Origin: GCA-003244245 sp032230565
Lineage (GTDB): Bacteria > Actinomycetota > Actinomycetes > Mycobacteriales > Pseudonocardiaceae
Assembly: GCA_032230565.1 (NCBI GenBank)
Contig: JAVXWL010000178.1
Coordinates: forward strand, 1-16,731
Reading direction: 5' to 3'
DNA length: 16,731 nucleotides
The position numbers and the translations under genes are program-made. The notes beneath the pieces were generated by a model. The model was not told the origin of the DNA, ran no database searches, and worked only from the letters and a program-made list of their open reading frames with translations. Positions 1-7,515 of the stretch are shown here, one piece after another; within the stretch, counting starts at the first letter, position 1; each line of letters starts with the position of its first letter.

Positions 1-2
1 TA

Positions 3-44
3 CACAAAAGGGGGGGGCCCCCACCGCGCCCACCCCTCTTTGTG
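3..44. terminator. Stem-loop with G/C-rich arms at the window edge
   Basis: The arms CACAAAAGGGG (from base 3) and CCCCTCTTTGTG (33-44) pair almost perfectly, with one bulge or mismatch, around a C-rich loop that also contains an 8-G run followed by a 5-C run. It resembles a factor-independent terminator without a clear U tail. Which gene it would serve lies outside the window or is the small gene ending at 216. The structure is seen in the sequence; the function is inferred. Confidence 0.35.
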
Positions 45-124
45 CCAACGGCCTTGCACGCGACGGTTGGGCCGCGCGGCGGCGCTGCACGACTGTAGCT
101 GCAGCCGAGCTGCCCCAGCGCCGC

Positions 125-149
125 CTCAGCTCGGGAGGTGCGAGCTGAG
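125..149. terminator. Perfect 9-bp hairpin downstream of the 72-aa peptide gene
   Basis: CTCAGCTCG (125-133) and CGAGCTGAG (141-149) form a perfect 9-bp stem around a 7-nt loop, GGAGGTG on the plus strand. It lies 67 nt beyond the stop codon of the small minus-strand gene at 216-434, so it could end that transcript. There is no U-run, which is usual for actinobacterial stem-loops. Confidence 0.35.
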
Positions 150-215
150 CGCCGCCGCCAGCTGGTCACACCGGCGCTGTTCCTAACCACCGGCGCGATC
201 AACGCTGGTATTCAG

Positions 216-434
216 TTAGCAGGAGCCGCCCTTGCCTCCATAGGCGTTACCGGCGGAATTGTCCTGATCGCCCAGCAACGCGATGTTCAACAGGTTAATG
301 CCGATGCCCCCTCTAGCGTCGCCGCCGTTGCCAGCGTGGCAACCGCCCATCGAGTACATAGACATGACAGTACGCGCGGGAAGCAGCTCAACATGCTGTC
401 CCTCGATCTCAGCAAAGCTCAATGTGTAAGACAA
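216..434 (-). CDS. 72-aa Gly/Asn-rich peptide, candidate RiPP precursor or small structural peptide
   Basis: I do not recognise a named family. The start is a TTG at 434-432, chosen because GAGGAGG (plus strand 446-440) sits 5 nt upstream; the frame stays open further upstream, but only this codon has a good ribosome site. The N-terminal half (1-28) begins MSYTLSFAEIEG and carries VELLPARTVMSMYS, which reads like a conserved leader. The C-terminal half (29-72) is rich in Gly and Asn (GNGG, GGIGINLLNIALLGDQ, NSAGNAYGGKGG) and ends in Cys, with a second Cys at 32. It is neither a typical export signal nor a membrane protein. About 70% of third positions are G/C, visibly lower than in the methyl-cycle genes, suggesting foreign origin. 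No RiPP modifying enzyme is visible nearby, though the neighbouring operon supplies SAM. It could instead be an unmodified cell-surface or regulatory peptide. That it is a gene is fairly secure; the role is inferred. Confidence 0.6.
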   Translation of the reverse strand: MSYTLSFAEIEGQHVELLPARTVMSMYSMGGCHAGNGGDARGGIGINLLNIALLGDQDNSAGNAYGGKGGSC

Positions 435-1298
435 TGCATCCTCCTCAACACTGACCCCCAGTGGGTCGCGAATAGAGCACACGCGTGTCGCGGAACAGAA
501 CACCTCGTCGACAACTTGGCCGATTCGGCTTCACGTCCGCCTCGAATCCTCAGTTGGGATTGCCCGAACGGTTGGTACGCGGCGTGACCTCCATCGCCTC
601 AGCAGTCCCTTCTGCCCCAGACAGCGTGGCCACGCCAACTGCGGAGAAGTTTCATAGGACAACCTGCGTTCCACTAAGACTTTGCGCGCCGCTACCTGAA
701 AACCTTGCCTGCACTACCTACTCTCGTCAACTCGACAGCGACTACTTAGCCGTGTACCGCCGGTACTGAGATCGACAAACCGAGTACCTCCAGCGCTACG
801 TCGGTGGCCCTGCTGAGGCGCTTCGTATAAGACAAAAGTGCTGTTCAGCGCCTTGCCGGCAGGCGTGCACGGCCCTGACCAACTCGGCGACTTCGGCGCG
901 CTCTACACCCCGCACCTCGGCGCCGACCCCCGCGCAGTACGGAGACACCATTGCGCCATCTAGGTGCTCACTACGTAGCCCGCCAAGAAACACGTACCTA
1001 GTACTCACGCGAACCGGCTGCTTAACGTATACCGTGCATAACGCAGCGCTGACTGCTTGCGCCCTATTTGCACGGATTGCGCGTTAACCGGCATAAATGC
1101 AACGCTCAGCTGCGCGACCTCTGATGCACTGACTTTCGAGAACCACCTGATCGGCCTAAGTTGCTTTGCGACGGCGCCCACGGATCCCCAACACCGCGCA
1201 TTCGCACGCCAAGCGTACCGCGTACCTATAGCACCTGCGGTCCCTGATCGGAGGAAGCTGGCGATATGATGTTTAGCGGATAGCCCACGGGACCACGG
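435..1298. other. 864-bp gene-poor, lower-GC stretch
   Basis: I find no convincing gene here. Short open frames exist on both strands, the longest about 70-95 codons, but they lack a good ribosome site and show no recognisable motif. Base composition is visibly less GC-rich than in the operon to the right (for example 661-780 and 961-1140). Minor details are a palindrome GTACCGCCGGTAC at 754-766 and a minus-strand frame ending in an 18-codon peptide near 650-600. It separates the cyclohydrolase gene from the small peptide gene and may be decayed DNA from an insertion or deletion event, or hold an unrecognised RNA or promoter for the 216-434 gene. Confidence 0.5.
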
Positions 1299-1311
1299 TC
1301 AGGCCCCGTGG
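1293..1311 (-). terminator. Short stem-loop at the 3' end of the methyl-cycle operon
   Basis: CCACGG (1293-1298) pairs with CCGTGG (1306-1311) around a 7-nt loop. It overlaps the last codons and stop codon (1301-1299) of fchA, the last gene of the operon. Position favours an end-of-operon terminator, but the stem is only 6 bp and lacks a U tail. Confidence 0.35.
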
Positions 1312-1904
1312 CTCACGTCGAGAACAGCCACCGCTTTAGCGGCGGCGCAGGCGGCGTGCGCAGCTCTACCTGCCAGATCACCGCCGAGCTTGCCGAGCTC
1401 GACATTAATGCGGACCAACTCAGCGGCCGATCGCGCCGCGGCAACGGCCAGTGCCGCCGCGGTGAAGGCGTCACCGCGCAGGTTGGAGTTGCCCCGCTGG
1501 GCGAGCTCGACAGCCTCAACCGCGATGCCGCTGGCGAGCTCAGCGATCTCCGCCGGCACTTGCGCGGCCCGTTGCAGTGCGCGTCGGATCTGCCGGCTGC
1601 GCACCTCCGAGCCGGGTTCGCGGGGTAGCGCGAAGGCGGTGAGCACCGCCCCGTACGCCTCGGCGTCGCGCTCAGCAAGAGCGGCGACCTGGTTGCGGAC
1701 CCGGTCGGCGTGAGCCGCCCGGCCCGGCGCGTCGATCAGCTGCGCGGTGGAAAACCGCGCAGCCATCCCGAGCAGACCGGCGGCCATCGCGGCGGTGATC
1801 GCCGCGGCACCACCACCCCCCGGCGCGGGCTGCTTCGCGGCTAGGCGATCGAGCAGTTCCGCGACCGAGCAGTCAAGCAACGGTGCGCTGCGAGCGGGAA
1901 TCAC
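1299..1904 (-). CDS. fchA: Methenyltetrahydrofolate cyclohydrolase, FTCD-C (cyclodeaminase) family
   Basis: A 201-aa protein of the formiminotransferase-cyclodeaminase C-terminal family, whose stand-alone members (FchA) interconvert 5,10-methenyl-THF and 10-formyl-THF. The family signature is visible as PAPGGGGAAA (26-35), followed by helical Ala-rich segments, an AERDAEAYGAV segment (77-87) carrying the conserved Asp, and GNSNLRGDA (138-146). Length fits stand-alone cyclohydrolases, and no formiminotransferase domain is present. The start is a GTG whose last two bases overlap the fhs TGA stop (GTGA overlap), implying translational coupling to fhs. Next to formate-THF ligase, its task is clearly the second step of formate assimilation into folate, not histidine breakdown. 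A longer open frame runs upstream but overlaps fhs entirely and is not used. Confidence 0.88.
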   Translation of the reverse strand: MIPARSAPLLDCSVAELLDRLAAKQPAPGGGGAAAITAAMAAGLLGMAARFSTAQLIDAPGRAAHADRVRNQVAALAERDAEAYGAVLTAFALPREPGSEVRSRQIRRALQRAAQVPAEIAELASGIAVEAVELAQRGNSNLRGDAFTAAALAVAAARSAAELVRINVELGKLGGDLAGRAAHAACAAAKAVAVLDVSHGA

Positions 1905-3598
1905 GACAGGCCCACGATTTCGCCCCGGGAGTCTATGTCGATGCGGGTCGCACCGGGGCTGGCGCTCAGGCCCGGCATAGTGCGCACGTCGCCGCAGATC
2001 GGGTAGATAAACCCAGCACCCACCGAGGCGCGCGCCTCGCGCACCGGTAGCACCCATCCGGTGGGTGCACCCTTCAGCGCCGGATCCGATGAGATCGACA
2101 GGTGGGTCTTGGCGATACACACCGGTAGCTTTCCGAACCCGTTGCGTTCGTAGCTTTCCAGCTGCCGGGACGCCTTGAAGTCGTACTCGACGCCCTGCGC
2201 GCCGTACACCCGCAACGCCACGGTGAGGATCTTTTCGCGCAGCGTCGCGTCGTTGGAATACAGGAACGCGAACCGCGACGGCTCCTCCGCGGCCTCGGCG
2301 ACCGCAGCAGCCAGTTCGGCCGCCCCCTTGCCACCCTCGGCGAAATGCGTGCACAACGCCGACCGGACGCCCACGTTGTCGGCGATCTCGCGAATGGCGG
2401 CGTGTTCGGAGGGGTGATCGGTGGGGAAGGCGTTGATCGCTACCACCGGGGAGACACCGTGGATCCGGACGTTCTCAATCTGCTTGCGCAGGTTGGCTGC
2501 GCCGGCGTGCACGTCGTCGGGGTTCTCTGCCAGCATGCCTTCGGGCAGGGGGCGACCAGCGACGACCTTGTACCGGCCGGAATGTGCCTTGAGCGCGCGG
2601 ACCGTGGCCACCAGCACAGCCGCGTCCGGCCGCAACCCCGACGCCCGGCACTTGATGTTGAAGAAGCGCTCGGCGCCCATGTCGGCCCCGAAGCCGGCCT
2701 CGGTAACCAGGTAGTCACCGCAGTGGATCCCGATCAGGTCGGCGATCACCGAGGAGTTGCCGTGTGCGATGTTGCCGAACGGCCCGGCGTGCACCAACAC
2801 TGGCGTGCCCTCCAGCGTCTGCAGCAAGTTGGGCTTGACCGCCTCCCTCATGATCACCGTCATCGCCCCGGCCGCATGCAGGGTCTCCGCCGTCACCGGC
2901 TGCCCGTCGGGCGTCTGGCCGATCACGATCCGCCCCAACCTCGACCGCATGTCCTGTAGCGACGTGGACAGCGCGAGGACGGCCATCACCTCGCTAGCTG
3001 CGGTGATGTCGAACCCGCTCTGCCGGGGAGTGCCATCGGCCCGCGTTCCGAGCCCGATGACGATGTTGCGCAGGGCCCGGTCGTTGACGTCGAGCACCCG
3101 ATTCCAGGTGATGCTGTGCGGGTCGAGCTCGACACCATCGCGCTGCTGCAGCTGGTTGTCGACCATCGCCGCTAGCAGGTTGTGCGCGGCGGTCACCGCA
3201 TGCATGTCACCGGTGAGGTGCAGGTTGAGCGTCTCCATCGGCACGACCTGGCTGTAGCCACCACCCGCCGCCCCACCCTTGATCCCGAAGGTGGGACCCA
3301 TCGAAGGCTGCCGGATCGCGACCGTGGCCCGCTTGCCGATATGCGCGAAACCCTGGCCCAGGCCGACGGTGGTCGTCGTCTTGCCCTCGCCAAGCGGGGT
3401 CGGTGTGATGGCGGTGACGACCACGTACTTGGCCCGGGGAGCCTGCGCCAGCTCGTCGATGGCCGCCGTCTTGACCTTCATCACGTGCTCGCCGTAGGGC
3501 TCAAGCAGGTGCGATCCCAACCCCATCGCGGCGCCGACCTCCGCCAGCGGCGTCAGCGTGGCACCACGCGCAATCTCAAGATCGCTAGGAAAGGCCAT
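1901..3598 (-). CDS. fhs: Formate-tetrahydrofolate ligase (10-formyl-THF synthetase)
   Basis: A 565-aa protein, the usual length for bacterial Fhs, which makes 10-formyl-THF from formate, THF and ATP through a formyl-phosphate intermediate. The P-loop TPLGEGKTTT (67-76) is intact, and downstream come the characteristic RQPSMGPTFGIKGGAAGGG block (96-114), the WNRVLDVNDRALR segment and a C-terminal DVRTMPGLSASP stretch. The ATG start is preceded by a weak GGAGCAG site. It lies 163 bp downstream of sahH, across a perfect 19-bp inverted repeat, so it may have its own promoter or be expressed at a level different from the upstream genes; fchA is fused to its end by a GTGA overlap. Many mycobacteria lack or vary in this gene, and its place in a methyl-cycle operon points to formate as the carbon source for SAM methyl groups. 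Confidence 0.97.
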   Translation of the reverse strand: MAFPSDLEIARGATLTPLAEVGAAMGLGSHLLEPYGEHVMKVKTAAIDELAQAPRAKYVVVTAITPTPLGEGKTTTTVGLGQGFAHIGKRATVAIRQPSMGPTFGIKGGAAGGGYSQVVPMETLNLHLTGDMHAVTAAHNLLAAMVDNQLQQRDGVELDPHSITWNRVLDVNDRALRNIVIGLGTRADGTPRQSGFDITAASEVMAVLALSTSLQDMRSRLGRIVIGQTPDGQPVTAETLHAAGAMTVIMREAVKPNLLQTLEGTPVLVHAGPFGNIAHGNSSVIADLIGIHCGDYLVTEAGFGADMGAERFFNIKCRASGLRPDAAVLVATVRALKAHSGRYKVVAGRPLPEGMLAENPDDVHAGAANLRKQIENVRIHGVSPVVAINAFPTDHPSEHAAIREIADNVGVRSALCTHFAEGGKGAAELAAAVAEAAEEPSRFAFLYSNDATLREKILTVALRVYGAQGVEYDFKASRQLESYERNGFGKLPVCIAKTHLSISSDPALKGAPTGWVLPVREARASVGAGFIYPICGDVRTMPGLSASPGATRIDIDSRGEIVGLS

Positions 3599-3651
3599 CC
3601 AGCTGCTCCAGTCGGTCGTGCGCGGATCGGATCCGAGAGTGCACTTGCACC

Positions 3652-3711
3652 CCCGAACTCAACAGCAGAGCTGTTTCCCACCGCCTGGGCACCTCTGCTG
3701 TTGAGTTCGGG
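3652..3711. repeat. Perfect 19-bp inverted repeat in the sahH-fhs gap
   Basis: CCCGAACTCAACAGCAGAG (3652-3670) is repeated exactly in inverse orientation at 3693-3711, with a 22-nt loop that itself contains a small CCCA/TGGG pairing. A smaller palindrome, GTGCACTTGCAC, lies beside it at 3639-3650. The position, after the sahH stop and before fhs, fits a terminator, attenuator or mRNA-end stabiliser that separates expression of the two parts of the operon. Perfect arms that long could also be a small dispersed palindromic element (REP- or MITE-like). Confidence 0.75.
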
Positions 3712-3761
3712 AGGAGAAGAGCTGTCCGCCTGATCCTGGGCAGGGGTTGGCGGGACAGGGG

Positions 3762-5240
3762 CTAGTAGCGGTAGTGGGCGGGTTTGTAGGGGCCCTCGAC
3801 GTCGACGTCGATGTACACGGCCTGCTCCTTGGTCAGCTTGGTGAGCTCACCACCGAGGGCCTCGACGTGGATGCGGGCGACCTTCTCGTCGAGCACCTTG
3901 GGAAGGGTGTAGACCTCCCGGTCGTATTCCTTGTGCTTGGTGAACAGCTCGATCTGGGCAATCACCTGGTTGGAGAACGAGTTCGACATCACAAAGCTGG
4001 GATGCCCGGTGGCGTTGCCCAGGTTCAGCAGCCGGCCCTCGGACAACAGGATGATCGAATGGCCATCCGGGAAGGTCCACTCATCGACCTGCGGCTTGAT
4101 CACCAACCGGCGAGCCCCCGAGCGGCGCTCCAATCCGGCCATGTCGATCTCGTTGTCGAAGTGCCCGATATTGCCCAGGATCGCCTGGTGTTTCATCCGC
4201 GACATGTGGTCGACGGTCACGATGTCCTTGTTGCCGGTGGCGGTGATGATGATGTCCGCGCGATCCATCACGTTGTCCAGGGTGTCGACGGTGAAACCGT
4301 CCATCATCGCCTGCAACGCACAGATCGGGTCCACTTCGGTCACCACCACCCGGGCGCCTTGACCGCGCAGCGACTCCGAGCATCCCTTGCCGACATCCCC
4401 ATATCCACACACCACGCATAGCTTCCCGGCGATCAGCACATCTACCGCCCGGTTGATCCCGTCCACCAGCGAATGCCGGCACCCGTACTTGTTGTCGAAC
4501 TTCGACTTCGTCACCGAGTCGTTGACGTTGATCGCCGGAAACAGCAGTTCCCCCGCCGCGGCCAACTGATACAACCGGTGCACACCGGTAGTGGTCTCTT
4601 CGGTCACCCCACGGATGCCCTCGCCAATCGCCGTCCACTTCCCCGGGGTAGTTGCCAATGAGGCCCGCAATACATTCAAAAACACCTTCCACTCATCCGA
4701 GTCGTTCTCATCCGAGGCGGGGACCACGCCGGCTTTCTCGAATGTTGTCGCTTTGTGCACCATCATGGTGGCGTCGCCACCGTCGTCGAGAATCATGTTC
4801 GGCCCGGCGCCGTCGGACCAGGTCAGCATGCGTTCGGTACACCACCAGTACTCCTCAAGCGTTTCGCCCTTCCAGGCGAAACATGGCACGCCGCGCGGCT
4901 CCTCGGCACTGCCGTGTGGACCCACCACCACCGCCGCCGCGGAATGGTCCTGAGTGGAAAAGATGTTGCACGACGCCCAGCGGACCTCGGCGCCGAGACT
5001 GACCAGGGTTTCGATCAGAACAGCCGTCTGCACCGTCATATGCAACGATCCCGAGATCCGCGCGCCGCGTAGCGGGAAAACGTCCGCATACTCCCGCCGC
5101 AACGCCATCAAACCCGGCATCTCGTGTTGCGCCAACCGGATCTCATTACGGCCGAACTCAGCCAGGCCCAGATCGGCCACAGCGAAGTCGATACCAGCGC
5201 GGCTCTGTAACTTCTTCTCAGCGGCAGGCGCCACAGTCAT
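3762..5240 (-). CDS. sahH: S-adenosyl-L-homocysteine hydrolase
   Basis: A 492-aa enzyme that splits SAH reversibly into adenosine and homocysteine, relieving product inhibition of methyltransferases. The NAD-binding signature GYGDVGKG is at 279-286, the active-site KSKFDNKYGCRHS region at 245-257, the N-terminal GSLHMTVQT at 64-72, and the C-terminal NAD-contacting tail ends KPAHYRY as in other SahH proteins. It carries the actinobacterial insertion (about 150-190), giving a length near 490. The ATG start has an AGGGAG site upstream. It follows adoK by 32 nt. From memory of the M. tuberculosis housekeeping SahH, this protein is clearly divergent (for example WWCTERMLTWSDGAGPNMI at 132-150), which suggests a second, cassette-specific copy rather than the core gene. 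Confidence 0.97.
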   Translation of the reverse strand: MTVAPAAEKKLQSRAGIDFAVADLGLAEFGRNEIRLAQHEMPGLMALRREYADVFPLRGARISGSLHMTVQTAVLIETLVSLGAEVRWASCNIFSTQDHSAAAVVVGPHGSAEEPRGVPCFAWKGETLEEYWWCTERMLTWSDGAGPNMILDDGGDATMMVHKATTFEKAGVVPASDENDSDEWKVFLNVLRASLATTPGKWTAIGEGIRGVTEETTTGVHRLYQLAAAGELLFPAINVNDSVTKSKFDNKYGCRHSLVDGINRAVDVLIAGKLCVVCGYGDVGKGCSESLRGQGARVVVTEVDPICALQAMMDGFTVDTLDNVMDRADIIITATGNKDIVTVDHMSRMKHQAILGNIGHFDNEIDMAGLERRSGARRLVIKPQVDEWTFPDGHSIILLSEGRLLNLGNATGHPSFVMSNSFSNQVIAQIELFTKHKEYDREVYTLPKVLDEKVARIHVEALGGELTKLTKEQAVYIDVDVEGPYKPAHYRY

Positions 5241-5272
5241 CGAAATGCACTCCCTGTCAGTGAATTGTCATG

Positions 5273-6250
5273 TCACGCGTTGACGTGCGCGGCCACCTCG
5301 GCCGCGCTGTCGGGTCCGTACGCTTGGCTGAACCGCTCCAGGAAGGTTGCGGGCTCGAACTGGTGTTCCTGGGTACCGACTGATTCGATCACCAGGGTGG
5401 CCAGCATGCAGCCAAGCTGGGCCGCTCGCTCGTCACCGACGCCCCAGTACATGCCCGCCAGGAAGCCCGCCCGAAACGCGTCACCCACACCGGTGGGATC
5501 GGCCTTAGCCAGCTCTTGCGGCGGTGTCACCGAGATGACCGGTTCGCCCGGCCGTTGCACGGTCACACCCTTGGCGCCCCGGGTCATCACCGAAACGCCC
5601 ACTCGCGCCAGGATGTCTTCGTCACCCCAGCCGGTCTTGCGTTCGAGCAAGCCACGCTCGTAGGTGTTGGTGAACAGGTACGTCGCACCGTCGACCAGCT
5701 GCGTGATCGCATCGCCGTCGAGCGAGGAAAGCTGCTGGGACGGATCCGCGGCGAACGGGTAGCCGTACTCCCGGCATTCCTGGCTGTGCCGCAGCATGGC
5801 CGCCGGGTCGCTCGGGCCCACCACCACGAGGTCGGTCCCGCCCAAGCGGTCCACGATTGGCTTGAGCTCGATATCACGGGATTCTGTCATCGCGCCGGCG
5901 TAGAACGACGCGATCTGGTTCTGGTCGGAATCGGTGGTGCACTGGAACCGGGCGGTGTGCTTGGTCTGCGAGACGTGCACCGCGCTGACGTCCACGCCGT
6001 GGTCGGACAACCAGTGGCCGTACTCGGCGAAGTCGGCACCGACCGCTCCCACCAGCACCGGTGCCAGCCCCAGGCAGCCCAGGTTGAAGGCGATGTTGGC
6101 GCCCGCCCCACCCCGACGGATCGCCAGATCTTCCACCAGGAAAGACAGCGAGATGTTGGCCAGCTGATCGGGCATGATCTGCTCGGCGAAGCGGCCCGGA
6201 AAGACCATCAGATAGTCAGTGGCGATCGACCCCGTGACGATGATGCTCAC
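5273..6250 (-). CDS. adoK: Adenosine kinase, PfkB/ribokinase family
   Basis: A 325-aa sugar-kinase fold protein that phosphorylates adenosine to AMP, removing the second product of SahH and pulling SAH hydrolysis forward. The substrate-binding signature RRGGAGANIAFNLG (45-58) and the PfkB signature DPTGVGDAFRAGF (251-263, catalytic Asp257 in GVGDAF) are intact. The N-terminus SIIVTGSIATDYLMVFPGRF matches the start of the mycobacterial adenosine kinase (Rv2202c type) as I remember it, so adenosine is preferred over other sugars as substrate. The GTG start (6250-6248) is chosen because AAGGAGG lies 5 nt upstream, 22 nt after the metK stop. A longer open frame reaching into metK is a shadow. The core chromosome should hold another copy. 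Confidence 0.92.
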   Translation of the reverse strand: MSIIVTGSIATDYLMVFPGRFAEQIMPDQLANISLSFLVEDLAIRRGGAGANIAFNLGCLGLAPVLVGAVGADFAEYGHWLSDHGVDVSAVHVSQTKHTARFQCTTDSDQNQIASFYAGAMTESRDIELKPIVDRLGGTDLVVVGPSDPAAMLRHSQECREYGYPFAADPSQQLSSLDGDAITQLVDGATYLFTNTYERGLLERKTGWGDEDILARVGVSVMTRGAKGVTVQRPGEPVISVTPPQELAKADPTGVGDAFRAGFLAGMYWGVGDERAAQLGCMLATLVIESVGTQEHQFEPATFLERFSQAYGPDSAAEVAAHVNA

Positions 6251-6272
6251 TTCAGCCTCCTTCGGGCCTCGA

Positions 6273-7511
6273 TCAGACCGCTGCCGGTAGCGCGCTGGCC
6301 GGCAACCCGGCGGACTCGCGCAGTTCCGCCGCCTTGTCGGTCCGCTCCCAGGTGAAGTCAGGGTCGTTGCGTCCGAAGTGGCCGTAAGCGGCGGTCTTAG
6401 CATAGATCGGCCGGTGCAGCCCCAGGTAACCGCGGAAGGCTGCCGGGCGCAGATCGAAGTGCTCGTCCACCAGCTTCTCGATGATCGTGCGGGGCACCTG
6501 CTCGGTACCGAAGGTCTCCACGAACACCGACAGCGGCCGGGCCACCCCGATCGCGTAAGCCACCTGGACCTCGACCCGGTCCGCCAGGCCGGCGGCCACG
6601 ACATTCTTGGCCACATAGCGGGCGGCGTACGCCGCAGACCGGTCCACCTTTGACGGGTCTTTGCCGGAGAACGCGCCGCCACCGTGCCGGGAGAACCCGC
6701 CATAGGTGTCCACAATGATCTTGCGGCCGGTCAGTCCGGCATCACCGACCGGCCCGCCGATCACGAACCGCCCGGTGGGGTTGACGTACAGGTTGTGCGC
6801 CAGCTCGGCCTCATTGTAGAAGTCACCGGGCAGCACCGCGAGCACGACGTGCTTCCACAGGTCCGTCCGGATTTCCTCCGAGGTGACCTCTTCGGCGTGC
6901 TGGGTGGAGATCAGCACCTTCTCCACGCCGATCGGCACGTGATCCCGGTAGCGGACGGTGACCTGCGTCTTGCCGTCAGGCCGCAGGTAAGGCAGCGTGC
7001 CGTCCTTGCGCACCGTCGCCAACCGCTTGGACAGCCGGTGTGCCAGCGCGATCGGCATCGGCATCAGCTCGGGGGTCTCGTTCGTGGCGTAGCCGAACAT
7101 CATCCCCTGATCACCCGCTCCGGCGCTGTCCAGCTCGTCCTCGGACAGCTTGCCGCGCCGCTCAGCCGCCATGTCAACACCTTGGGCGATGTCCGGCGAC
7201 TGCTTGTCCAACGCGGTCAGGACCGCGCAGCTGTGCCCGTCGAAACCGAAGCTTCCGTTGTCATAGCCGATCCCGCAGATCGTGTCACGCACGATCTCGG
7301 TGTAGTCCAACGTGCCTGGTGTGCTGATCTCGCCGGCCAGCACGACCATTCCGGTGGTGATCAGCGTTTCGCAGGCCACCCGCGAGTTCGGGTCCATCGT
7401 CAGCGCGGCGTCGAGCACCGCGTCGGAGATCTGGTCGGCCATCTTGTCCGGGTGCCCCTCAGTCACCGACTCGGAGGTGAACAGGTACTCGATGCTCTCC
7501 GTTTGGGTCAT
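6273..7511 (-). CDS. metK: S-adenosylmethionine synthetase
   Basis: A 412-aa methionine adenosyltransferase making SAM from methionine and ATP. Visible signatures are FTSESVTEGHPDK (11-23), GAGDQGMMFGYA (131-142, the hexapeptide motif), the GGGAFSGKDPSKVDRSAAY stretch (277-295, P-loop-like second signature) and AAYGHFGR (374-381). Length matches bacterial MetK. The ATG is preceded by AAGGAG with 9-nt spacing, lying in the end of the core MetE gene, only 4 nt between stop and start. Compared from memory with the housekeeping mycobacterial MetK, the first half differs considerably (for example DTICGIGYDNGSFGF at 76-90), so this is probably a dedicated paralogue. Confidence 0.97.
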   Translation of the reverse strand: MTQTESIEYLFTSESVTEGHPDKMADQISDAVLDAALTMDPNSRVACETLITTGMVVLAGEISTPGTLDYTEIVRDTICGIGYDNGSFGFDGHSCAVLTALDKQSPDIAQGVDMAAERRGKLSEDELDSAGAGDQGMMFGYATNETPELMPMPIALAHRLSKRLATVRKDGTLPYLRPDGKTQVTVRYRDHVPIGVEKVLISTQHAEEVTSEEIRTDLWKHVVLAVLPGDFYNEAELAHNLYVNPTGRFVIGGPVGDAGLTGRKIIVDTYGGFSRHGGGAFSGKDPSKVDRSAAYAARYVAKNVVAAGLADRVEVQVAYAIGVARPLSVFVETFGTEQVPRTIIEKLVDEHFDLRPAAFRGYLGLHRPIYAKTAAYGHFGRNDPDFTWERTDKAAELRESAGLPASALPAAV

Positions 7512-7515
7512 TGGA

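Noticed and set aside
138..587. 149-codon plus-strand frame
   Set aside because: It is antisense to the 216-434 peptide gene, which has a far better ribosome site and a coherent composition.
796..1008. 70-codon minus-strand frame beginning at a GTG
   Set aside because: It has no Shine-Dalgarno, no recognisable motif and lies in a stretch with broken frames; likely chance, though a decayed fragment cannot be excluded.
485..1269. Plus-strand frames at 485-769 and 1057-1269
   Set aside because: No ribosome site, no motif, low-complexity composition typical of random translation.
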